Assembly: GCA_018350325.1 (NCBI GenBank) | Contig: JAEVLN010000004.1 | Coordinates: forward strand, 1,798,001 to 1,862,000 | Direction: 5' to 3' | Origin: Globodera rostochiensis | Lineage: Eukaryota > Nematoda > Chromadorea > Rhabditida > Heteroderidae | Length of the DNA: 64,000 nt | In this document: piece by piece, positions 12,001 to 21,418 of the stretch | Numbering within the stretch: position 1 is the first letter of the stretch | How the letters are laid out: each line of letters begins with the position of its first letter | The notes under the pieces: generated by a model | What the model was told of the DNA's origin: nothing | What the model saw: only the letters and a program-made list of their open reading frames with translations | The model's database searches: none | Made by a program: the position numbers and the translations under genes

Positions 12001-15000
12001 ACTTAATTTGAAATGATCTTTTTACTAGATGAGTGTCTCAAGTGTAAAATACAAATATTAAAATTAATTTTAATTTGTGTAGTTAATTTTAATGTGTTTG
12101 TATTAGGGTGGGCCATTTTTACCGGTTTTATCCCCTATTAAATTCCCGGTTTTAAATGCTGAAATCCCGGTCCCGGTTTTTCCCAAAAATCCCGGCCCGG
12201 CCTACTCTAGTTTGTATCAATGTAACCACCTCAAAAGTGCCGTCGACAGCAACTTCTTGTCGATAACGCGACAAAGTCTCCAAGGCAAAATGAGAGCAAA
12301 AGATGATCATTCTCTCCCCATGAATGTTTTGATCATAAATCACGCGATTTTGCAAACGGTCTGGTACTACGATTTGAGATGCCGGAAGAACATCCATACC
12401 AACATCGCCAACCGGAAAATCACAATATTTTTACTACAATTTGCAATCAAATTTGCCTCTTGCTGGTGTTTTCGCTTCTGATAATTGAATGTTCGGCGCA
12501 TATCTGCAGGCGATGGGGCACTGTGTATACGTACCTCTGCGGGAAGATCTGATCGAGCCGCTCTTACAATGTTCCGGCTGGTAGTAGGAAAATCACTCCG
12601 CGCTTCTACGCGAATACGTTCACATGCTTCTCTAACCTATTTTATCAAATCGTACAAGTCAATAATTATTCCCAACCATACGACCACCAAAAACCGGAGC
12701 ATGATTATGCTCTCCTGTGATTCTCCCAACTTTATATTGGGTGCCGTCAGCATCGACTTCCCAACGGGTGTAAACACATGCACGACCTGGGCAGTACGGC
12801 GGGCGAATTGGGCAACGCCAGTACTCGCTTCCATCATCAATTTTAGATAAAGCCTTATAATGTTTATATGGAACAAAAAGTCAAGATACTGTAACCTCAA
12901 AGGTGTATTCGTAACCGCCATGGGAAAGAAGCAATTTTCCTCGGCTCGATTTTGTTTCAGCAAAACGAATTTGTCCAGCCATCAATACAATTAGGGAATA
13001 TCAAGAAAATGAATGTTCTTCGAGACTGACCACACAACCATTTTTCCATTACTCCTTATCTTTCGACGGTCAAATCTCGAATGACCTCTAGGCAATAAGA
13101 CAAACAAAGCTAATCAGTTTGCAGAAAGACCAATATCGTTAATTGTTTTTCACATAAAAATTCATTGTTTTTTTGCCGGATTTGTATAATACTATTGGCC
13201 TTTGACAAATCACACTTGATTCTTTATTTTTTTATCACTAGTATGTAATTAATTTTTAAATCTGTCGAAATAAGTCACTGTCGAAATCTGTCGCTGTCGA
13301 AAAAGTCTGAAAAAGAGCAAAAGGAGGCGAAATAGTTCACTGTCGAAATCAGTCACTGTCGAAATGGTTCACTGTCGAAATCCACTGTCGAAATCAGTCA
13401 CTGTCGAAATCAGTCACTGTCGAATTTTCCTGGCACCAATATTTTTGGGGTTTTCCTCCGGGCGGGCTTTGCCGGGCGGGCTTTTTTTGATTTTTTGTCC
13501 GGGCGGGCTTTGCCGGGCGAATATTTTTGGGTTTTTCCTCCGGGCGGGCTTTGCCGGGCGAATATTTTTGGGTTTTTCCTCCGGGCGGGCTTTGCCGGGC
13601 GAATATTTTTGGGTTTTTCCTCCGGGCGGGCTTTGCCGGGCGAATACCGGGCTTTAGCCCGGATTTTGGAAAACATCCGAATACCGGGCGAATATTTAAA
13701 AAATTTTTTGAAACAGCTTAAAAGTTAGAGATTGATCATTCCTGATCATGTACGATATAGACCAGGGATGTGTATCGTATCGTAATCGTAAATATCGTAA
13801 TTTAGAGCCTCGTATTTTCGCTAAAAATCACCCGTATCATAATTTTTGAGGCCCCAGATTCGGGAGGGGGGTCAGAAATTTTTGAATTTTTTACTCAATT
13901 TGTTAAGAGATTTTCATCCAAAATTTAAAAATATGGTACCTTTTTTTTGAAGTTTTTACGAATGCGAGGGCCCGGCGGTGCCGATAGGCGCCGCCGGGGA
14001 AATTTTTTTGATTTCTGATGACAATTTGTAAAGAAAATTGGTCCAAAAATTACGAATTTTGCAAAACAAAGGGGTTCCCTACTTGCAAAAATGACAAAAA
14101 ATATTCGGAAAATATTCGGTTTTTTGGGGCCGGGCGGGCTTTTTTCCGGGCTACCTAAAAGGCGCCGGGCGGGCTTTTCCGGGCTACCTAAAAGGCGCCG
14201 GGCGGGCTTTTCCGGGCGAATACCGGGCTTTAGCCCGGATCGAATATTTCCTAGTCGGGCGCCCGCCCGGCCGAATGCCCGCCCGTTGCCCGCCCGACCC
14301 GGGCGCCCGTCCAAACCCTACGGCACATATAACAAAAAAAAATTCATATTTAAAATTAATTATGTAAAACATTTCAGGCCCCAAAAATGTAATTTGGCGA
14401 ATTGTCTCAACGCCGTCAGTGCGCAAAGCATTGCTAATTGGTTGCGCACTCCAGGCATTCCAACCCGGGATGTTCGTTAATGGACTTTTAAAAAAGTAAT
14501 GCTTAATACAATCAATTATGTTTGCGCGAAGAAAAAGTTGGCAAATTGTTTTACAAAATTAATTTATATTAATTTTTTGTTGTTGTTAATTTTAGCTTTG
14601 ATACGGGAACGGCAGGCGTTAGAGCTGAGCATATTACGGTAATGGAGAATGAATATATTCTCTGAATTTAAATGTTTTAAAATAGGCTGCTGTCACTCGT
14701 AATCCGCAATTGCGGGCCTCTTCAAAAAAATCCCCACAACTCTTGGAACTTCCCAAAAATGCCGCAATTTTAAAAATTTAAAAAACAATAAGCCGGCCGG
14801 CCGGCCGGCACCCTCCCCCCCCCCCCCCAAAACGCCGCAATTTCGGCAACTCAACCCGCGCAATTGCACTCCATTCTTGGTCGGAGCTCAATAAATAAAA
14901 TAAACAAATTGATGGGTTGGGGGGGGGGAATCAAATTTAACAACCAAGAATGTAGTCATTTTTTTAAATTTGTTCTCCTAGATTTGGATCTCAGTTGGAA

Positions 15001-16664
15001 CAGCAAGTGTATAATATAATTTTAATATTTAATTAAATTTAAATATTTTATTTGTTACTGAAATTCACTTCTTTTTTTTATTATCATTTTCGGTGTCAAT
15101 TTCTTCGCCACATTAATTCCAATGTATCTTATTGAGCGATTGGGCCGTCGAGTTCTGTTGTTGAGCAGTATAATCGGTGTTTTCATTGCTTTTCTTTTGC
15201 TTGGAGGAGGTGTAAAATTATTTGAATAAAAATTAAAATTGATAAATTAAAATAAAGCAAATTTAATTAAAAATTGTTATATTTTCAAAAATTACATTTT
15301 AGCATTTCTGCTAATTAATCGCAATTCGCCCACCGTGCAGACCAATTTATATCCGTATCAAAACTCATTCAACACCGACCATAAAGAATTCGCGAAATGT
15401 GCCAATTTAAGGCATAAAATAATAATTTCGTAACATTTTTTATAATATATAATATTTAAAGCAATTGCGATTTTTGTATAACTGACGAAAGCTGTGGGTT
15501 TTGTGCCCCAGATGGCCAGCAACCCGGTTTTTGTTTGCCTAAGGTAATTTAATTTAAAAATATTTGTTAATATATAAATTTAATGGCATTTTTTAATTTT
15601 ATTTAAAACTTAATGCTTAGGCAGTTAGCTATAATCAATTTAAAAATGTTTTAACATTTAACTTTATTTATTTTGGCATTTTTAATTGTTATTTTACAAC
15701 TTAAAGCTTAGTTATAATCAATTTAAAAATGTTTTTTTTTATTTATTTTGACATTTAATTAGCTTACAAATTAGGTAATTATAATCAATTTAAAAGAAAC
15801 TGGCAATTTATGCCAAATGCAACTGGTTTTTTTTGAAACATTTTAAGGATGTTCAAAATCCGGACATGAGCTCTTTGACAGGGCCATGTGCTGGAAACTC
15901 AAATGACTCTTTTCACCAAATCAACAACACCAAATTTGAATGGTTTTCGTAGGGAGCTGAAATTTATATAATTTAAAATTATAATTTAATTGTTTAGCAT
16001 ACAAATTTAAAGCTTTGTGCATAATTAATTCAATTTAGGAGGAATGAAATGTGCCAAAATGACAAAATATTGGCATATCTGCCCATTTTGTTCATGGGCC
16101 TCTTTCTGTGCGCATTTGCCGTCGGTTGTGCGCCGTTGCCGTGGGTGCTTAATGCAGAATTTTATCCATTTTGGGGTTAATTTTTATTAAAAAATATTCA
16201 ATTTTTGAATATTTTTTTTTAGCCAGAGGAACATGCGTTGCATTAAGCACATTTTGCAATTGGCAATTCAATTTGTTCGTCCCCATTACTTTGCTTGCGT
16301 CAAACCAGGCTGTCACGCGATTTGGTTTTTTTGAAATTTTATTTTTAAAAATAATTTTACGATTTTTTAATTTTTTAAAAATTTGTTAACTCCAAGACAC
16401 TTTCTTTCTCTACGCCGGTGTAACTGCAATTGCATTTGTTATATTCTATTTTGTCGTCCCTGAAACCAAAGGACTGAGTCTGGACGAAGTGATCAAAATT
16501 TTACATTTTTATTGTTTTTATTAATTCTAATTGAATTTTATGTGAAATTTTACTTTTTATAGATTCAACTATTGTTTATGACGAAGAGAGAGCGGAAAAG
16601 AACAGTTACCAGTCTAAAAATGAAGCAACTGTCCGGCATGGACTTGTCGACCAGCACTCGATGA
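9018..16664 (+). CDS. MFS sugar/polyol transporter, SLC2A13 (HMIT, proton myo-inositol)-like
   Basis: Twenty exons: 9018-9101, 9191-9239, 9296-9376, 9452-9528, 9699-9807, 9862-9921, 10012-10117, 10158-10318, 10361-10417, 14378-14495, 14596-14638, 14982-15006, 15093-15209, 15303-15411, 15462-15543, 15848-15948, 16039-16175, 16223-16324, 16397-16488, 16563-16664; 603 residues. Twelve TM helices with sugar-transporter motifs: GGFLFGYDT in TM1, [31 protein letters not shown] large Cys-rich extracellular loop late in the protein ([14 protein letters not shown]) is typical of HMIT and nematode hmit-1 proteins, which import myo-inositol with protons. Oddities: the intron 10418-14377 holds a nested transposon complex; intron 12 (15007-15092) lacks an AG acceptor (ends CG); intron 14 (15412-15461) appears to start with GC. 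The segment around exons 10-11 ([10 protein letters not shown]) departs from the usual QQxSG(I)N motif, so the boundary there is less sure. AATAAA lies 8 nt after the stop. Confidence 0.88.
11032..12982 (-). pseudogene. MULE transposase with FLYWCH zinc finger, one frameshift
   Basis: Minus-strand exons: 12982-12896, 12853-12677, 12636-12230, 12001-11348, 11298-11032. The N-terminus reads like other nematode MULE proteins ([15 protein letters not shown]). A FLYWCH/WRKY-type zinc finger follows ([11 protein letters not shown] ... GEHNHAPV). The catalytic domain shows VDGTFE, then [33 protein letters not shown] and NNSVEGWHSAWN, matching the MULE DDE domain with its C2H and ENN/GWH signatures. 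The third exon is 407 nt long and the reading frame changes near 12385-12425, next to a T5/A5 run: one missing base. Otherwise the frame is open, so this copy is old only by one visible lesion, or the lesion is an assembly error. The intron 12229-12002 carries a separate short element (12104-12209). Confidence 0.85.
12104..12209. mobile_element. 106-bp hAT-like MITE inside the MULE intron
   Basis: Left end TAGGGTGGGCC, right end GGCCTACTCTA, flanked by perfect 8-bp direct repeats GTTTGTAT (12096-12103 and 12210-12217). The interior is made of CCCGGTTTTT-type words. It lies between the transposase exons ending in VDGTFE and beginning with SCPRGF, so it does not touch coding sequence. Confidence 0.85.
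13440..13690. repeat. 41-bp G+C-rich tandem repeat, about 5 copies
   Basis: CCGGGCGGGCTTTGCCGGGC followed by GAATATTTTTGGGTTTTTCCT repeats in tandem. Related words recur at 10625-10700 and 14120-14300 in the same composite element. Confidence 0.9.
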
Positions 16665-18225
16665 CATCATTAATAAACGGCTTAATAATCCGCCATCGGA
16701 TCATCGCTTACTTATTTAATTAAGTTGGCCGGGATCAGGATCCCGGTCGGGATCGGGCGGGATTATCCCGGTTTTTGGATCCCAATTCTGGTCCCGGTTC
16801 AACATCTGATCCCGATCCCGGCTTTCACGATCCCGGTTTTTACCAAAAATCCCAATATTATAAGATGTCAGCAGATTACATTTATTAGCTCCAAATGCTT
16901 ACATAAAAATATTAATGCAATTTCATAAAATAGTAGAGATTTAAATTGTTGGAAACGGAATTGGTGATTTAATTCAAAGCATTGCTTAGAGTCGTCACAT
17001 ATCGAACCCTAACATATAAGCAAAAAGTATCAGTGACAACTCCAACACGACACGACACGATTTTATATTTCTGACGCAACTTCACAATTGTTAAACGCTC
17101 CCCCCCCCCCCCGGGGGGGATTTGCACATTTATTTGGTCGGACTATTGTCAATGTTTTCATTGTTCCCCCCCCCCCCCCCCCCGGCGTTTCTGACCGAGT
17201 TGAGCCCGTCGCCAATTATATTCCCCCCCCCCCAGCGACGCATACACTCACTTTCCCGGCTCATCGCTCCCCCAAATCTCATTTTTATTCGCCGAAATTT
17301 ATCAATTCACCGGGGCCCAAACGCAAATAAAATATTCGAATTTGGCCATTATGGCCAAATTCTGTGGAAAACAGGCCGCGCGACCGATTCTTCCGTTGGT
17401 TAGTATTGGCTAATTTCGGCGCTTTTTTGCCAGACAAATAAATACCTCTCCGGATGGCGGCGCGAGTATTATTTGGCATGGCATCCCCCCCAGCCCCTCA
17501 TTATTGTAATACAAATGGCATTATTGCCATTGCCTTGCCTGCACAGCCCCCTCAAAAAAATCTGTGGAACAATTGCCCACATTTTTACACATGAATGATT
17601 TTGTTATCCCCGCGGGGGGGGGGGGGGGGTGGGGGGGGGGGGATCAGCTTGCCCATGTTCACAAATGAAGCGAATCGCGCCGCGCGTGTCGGCGTTTGCT
17701 GTGAGGGGGAGGGGCACAATTACCAGCCTTACGGGTCGGCGGGCTCAATCACATCCATCGCGCACATTCCGGTTTCATGACGCCGCCAATTGTTGGCCAT
17801 CAAAATGCTCATCCAAAAACATTGGCCATCAATCCGCGCACACAAAAAAACAATAATCCCCCGCAAATCCACAATTTTTTGATGGGCCAATTTTGTCGAT
17901 CAAAATCTCAATCAGTGAATTAATTGTCCCATTATTATGCATGGACACAAATCGAATAAAAAAAAAACATTCCAACGGAATTCTGTCCTTTGGAAGACAT
18001 TCTGTGCCAAATCAAAGAGAGGACTTATTTAGGCTTACTTTTCTCGTCCAGATCATAAGACGTACCCAAATGCCAAAAAAAACTTAGGAAATTAAAGAGG
18101 GGTTTTTTGCGGTTTTTCTGTTCCGGAAAATATTTTATGATGATATGATCTTTAATCAAAGTTCTCAAAATGTCCCCGGAATCGTTATGTGCCGACACTT
18201 CTTCCCTTTGACATTAGCTAGAAAC
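16665..18225. other. Gene-poor DNA with poly-C/poly-G tracts
   Basis: 16726-16858 is a patch of GATCCCGGT words resembling the interior of the MITEs; no matching right end was found. Runs of 8-17 C or G occur near 17100, 17166, 17224, 17625 and 17630. Open frames here follow these tracts and I see no gene. Confidence 0.5.
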
Positions 18226-18397
18226 TGGGGTTGAGCCCCGGCCCCTCGGGGGCGGGGAAAGTTGGGGTTTTTGTCCCCGACCAAAAAAGTCGGGGTTCGG
18301 AGGTTTTCCCCAGCCAAAACCCCGAAAAATTCAAAAAAGTCGGGGACGAAAACCCCGACTAAAAAAAGTCGGGGTTCGGGGACGGGGCTCAACCCTA
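18226..18397. mobile_element. 172-bp hAT-like MITE with perfect 8-bp target duplication
   Basis: Ends TGGGGTTGAGCCCCG and CGGGGCTCAACCCTA are inverted. CTAGAAAC flanks both sides (18218-18225 and 18398-18405). The interior alternates GTCGGGGT and ACCCCGAC words, so the element can fold on itself. It is the best-preserved copy of the family. Confidence 0.88.
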
Positions 18398-18405
18398 CTA
18401 GAAAC

Positions 18406-21400
18406 CAGCAAAACATCAGCAGATGTTTGAATTAATTACGTCAAATTTGCCAATTTTGATGAAATGATATGCCGCCAACCCCCCCCCCCCCTCCCCCCCC
18501 CCCCCGCCTTCTCTCCCATTTTGCCATTTACTGACTGACTGCTCTTTTCATTGGCACCATCGACGCGGCGGAGTCGTCTTCGCGGCGGTGTGCTGCCACA
18601 ACGGCACTCTCGACACAAAGTGCCGTGCCTACCTCCTCCCATTCTCGAGAATGGGGGTCGGTCGATACGTTTGGGCCGCATTTTGTTGTTCTTTTGCGTC
18701 TGGCCAATTCCGTGCATATTTTGTCTGTTCCCCCGGCAAAATTCCTCCGAGCGTTTCGTTCAAAGCTTTTCCCCTGAGGCAAAACAATGGAAACAATGCC
18801 AAAAAATTGGAATAAAAAGTGCAGTTTTTGATTGCAAGCATTAAAAAAATGGTTTTTTTTTTTGCATTTTCAGCACATTTATCAAACAAAAATCGAAACA
18901 ATAAAAATTATTTTTTTATCAATCGAAGAAACTTTCACCCGTCTTCCAAACGCAGCACACATTCTTTTTATATCAGAAAACGATTATTTTCCCCATGTAA
19001 ATAAAAAAGGGCCATTATTATGAGAAAATTTGCGCAAATCCCCCCGGGGGCTAATCTCTCTAAAGTGTTGTAAGAAAGCCGTCATTATTTATTTTGGATT
19101 ATATTCAAAACCGTGGCCAATACAGCGATTAATGGGTTACTTTATTAACCATTATTTTGGCCATTCTTCGCCTATTTTAATGTATATAAAAAGGTAAACT
19201 TTACATTAGACAAAAAATACTGTAGTGAGCAAATTTTGCGTGGTATACTGTAGTGAAACAGAGAGACAATGTAAAAGAGAGAGAGAGTGAGTGAGAGAAA
19301 AAGAAATGGATTTTAAATTTATTTTAATTTCTTTTTTCTTTCATATTCTGTCCATGCATTTGGCCCCACACATAGAAGCAGAACAAAAATGTGAACAGAA
19401 ATGTGGGCCCATTCAAAAAGTGTCTGTTCAAAAGAAGAAGCCTTCGCTTCCGGGGCTCTGCTCGTCCCGGCGGCCCCCTCCGTTCGTCCGTCGTTCTGTT
19501 TGCTCTTCACCAGTAACGACGACGGATGGATGGGCGGGCCAATAATAATTGTCTGAATGGTTGTCAAAAAGCAAGCAAAATGTTCACATCCCGTCGTTTG
19601 TCGGAATGCATGGGGAGGAGGGGCTGGGATGATCGGTGTATGATGATGATGATGATGATCTGCTTCTGCTAGCTGAACCCTGGAGGGGTGGCCTGTTTAA
19701 CCCTGGGGAGTGATGCTCTCCCCTGGGGGGATGTTTTTTTCTTCTCCCCTTGGGGGCTTTTTTGGATCAACCCTTGGGGCATGTTGGAGTGTTTATCCCC
19801 ATGGGGGGTCGTTTTTTGCTTCTTCTGGTGGGGGGTTTTTGGTTCATCTCTTGGGGCATGTTGGGGTGCTTCTCCCCCCTTGGGGGGATGTTCGGGTGCT
19901 TCTCCTCTTGGAAGACGATGTTTGGGTGCGCATAAGCATAACCCATTCAAACATTGAGCTATTCCCCCCCCCCTCCGTTGTGTGAATGGATTTGGCCCAG
20001 ATCCACTTTCATAAGCGCACTGTCTTCTTGTGTTTGTCTTCTTTCCTCCCGTTGTGGCCGGAAAAGCCTCCCCCCCCCCCTCTCTGAAGCTCTGAACCCA
20101 ATGCTTTCCACGCTGAACACCGATTGCGCATCCTCAAAAATTGTTACATAAAATGTTAAAAGCAAAAGTGACGCGTTTTCCCGTTCCATCAACCAAAAAA
20201 AGAAGAAGTCATTTTAAAAAACATTTAATCATTTTTAAACGCAGAATTTAAAACTTAAAATTTCCCAAATTCGGATTGAAACGCAAAAAGCTTATGATCT
20301 GATTATTGTTATGCCCAATAGAAAGGAGACAATAATTATGATTAGCTTTGATCGGGGGGCGGGCGGGACCCATCAAAAAGTCGCGGGAATTCCCCTCCGG
20401 CGCCAACATTCATTCATTCCTCGTCCATCCCAAAATATGCCCATGTAATAATCCGATGCACGGCCAATTCACTCCATTCATTCGTTCATTCATTTTCCAC
20501 CAAATGTTTGCAAACCGTACAAAATATGAATATGGAAACATTTACAGTTCGTATCGAAAGTGATCAACCGATTTTAGGCATTTTGTTTTTTATTACAAAT
20601 TTATAAAAATTTTTGTAATAAAAAAGATATTCATTTTTAAACCAAAAAAAAAGAACGCCATTATTTTTGTTCGCTGAAATTTTTGTGGTCATAATTACTA
20701 AGGCCACGCATCAAAAACTTTCATTTGCGTTGATGAAAAAGCGTTTTTTCCCCATTTTTATTTGTCTTTTTTCGCTCAAATTCATGCAAAATTGCTTTCT
20801 TTTTTTTTAAATATTAAAAATTAATTTAAGAAATAAAATTCCAAAAATTTTTCAAACCTTCCGGCGATTATTTTTTAAAGGTTTTTGTTGGGTTTGATCC
20901 ATTGACGTCATTCTGTCTCGTAAACATTATTCGCCCTCCTATCTCACCCCATATTCGTCAAATTTTCACTAAAAATCACGACCCCTTCCCCCGGGATCAG
21001 CGATCAATCTGATCTGATATTTGCGTTAAGCTGATCGATCACATTTTGATCATAACATTTGGAGCTGATGAATCATTACATTCAAGTGAAAATTGAGTCA
21101 ATGGACGGGCTTCTTTGCTCAATTGTCCAAAAGTCGCCCAATTGTCCGGCGTCCAATTGTCAGACAACACGATCAGCGTAGTTCCCATTCAATGAGAACT
21201 GATCGGTTTTTCGTAAATTTTAATCGCCAAAATTTGTATGTTCGTTGCACAATTTCGATCAAATCAATCGCTTTGCGCGACTTTCCCACTTCCAATTTTT
21301 CCATCTTCTTGATTAAAATTAAATAAAATAGATTCCCCAATCAAAGTGATTGCGGTTCGCCGAATATTCATTTATTTTTCAAAAAAGTGTACAATTAATT

Positions 21401-21418
21401 TGTGCATCCCCCGAAGGC
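18406..21418. other. Gene-poor DNA upstream of the first nuclear receptor
   Basis: Contains poly-C runs, an imperfect CTTGGGG(C)ATG-type repeat at about 19680-19925, and a possible short secreted-peptide gene at 19306-19545 (separate entry). Nothing else can be supported. The last kilobase presumably holds the promoter of the receptor gene at 21419. Confidence 0.4.
19306..19545 (+). CDS. Possible small secreted Cys-containing peptide
   Basis: An 80-residue frame from the ATG at 19306. It begins with a very hydrophobic segment (MDFKFILISFFFHILSMHL) and then EQKCEQKCGP, a layout like a signal peptide plus a small mature peptide. A TATATAAAAA box lies about 120 bp upstream (near 19182). No known family is recognised, the C-terminal half (RRPPPFVRR...) looks random, and an intron could change the end. 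Chance cannot be excluded. Confidence 0.25.
   Translation: MDFKFILISFFFHILSMHLAPHIEAEQKCEQKCGPIQKVSVQKKKPSLPGLCSSRRPPPFVRRSVCSSPVTTTDGWAGQ

Larger units (their letters stand above)
10709..13427 (-). mobile_element. Mutator-like element (MULE) with long subrepeated terminal inverted repeats
   Basis: The two ends, about 10709-10880 and 13262-13427, are inverted copies of each other, including the unique stretch that reads CTCCTTTTGCTC on one side and GAGCAAAAGGAG on the other. Both are built from the word TTTCGACAGTGA. Long, internally repeated ends and an internal MULE transposase identify the class. I could not see a clean target duplication directly at these ends. Confidence 0.85.
10612..14320. 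mobile_element. Composite hAT-like element with 8-bp target duplication, enclosing a MULE
   Basis: The left end TAGGGTTCGG and right end CCAAACCCTA are inverted, and both are flanked by the same 8 bp, CGGCACAT (10604-10611 and 14321-14328). TAGGG-type ends with 8-bp duplications fit hAT elements (end consensus YARNG). The outer parts (10620-10700 and 13435-14300) consist of words such as CCGGGCGGGCTTTGCCGGG, in part a 41-bp tandem unit. The inner part is a Mutator-like element (about 10709-13427). The whole lies in an intron of the HMIT-like gene. Confidence 0.75.

Noticed and set aside
18528..18844. Overlapping frames of 75-97 codons on both strands
   Set aside because: Nothing resembling a domain and no splice context; likely chance in G+C-richer DNA.
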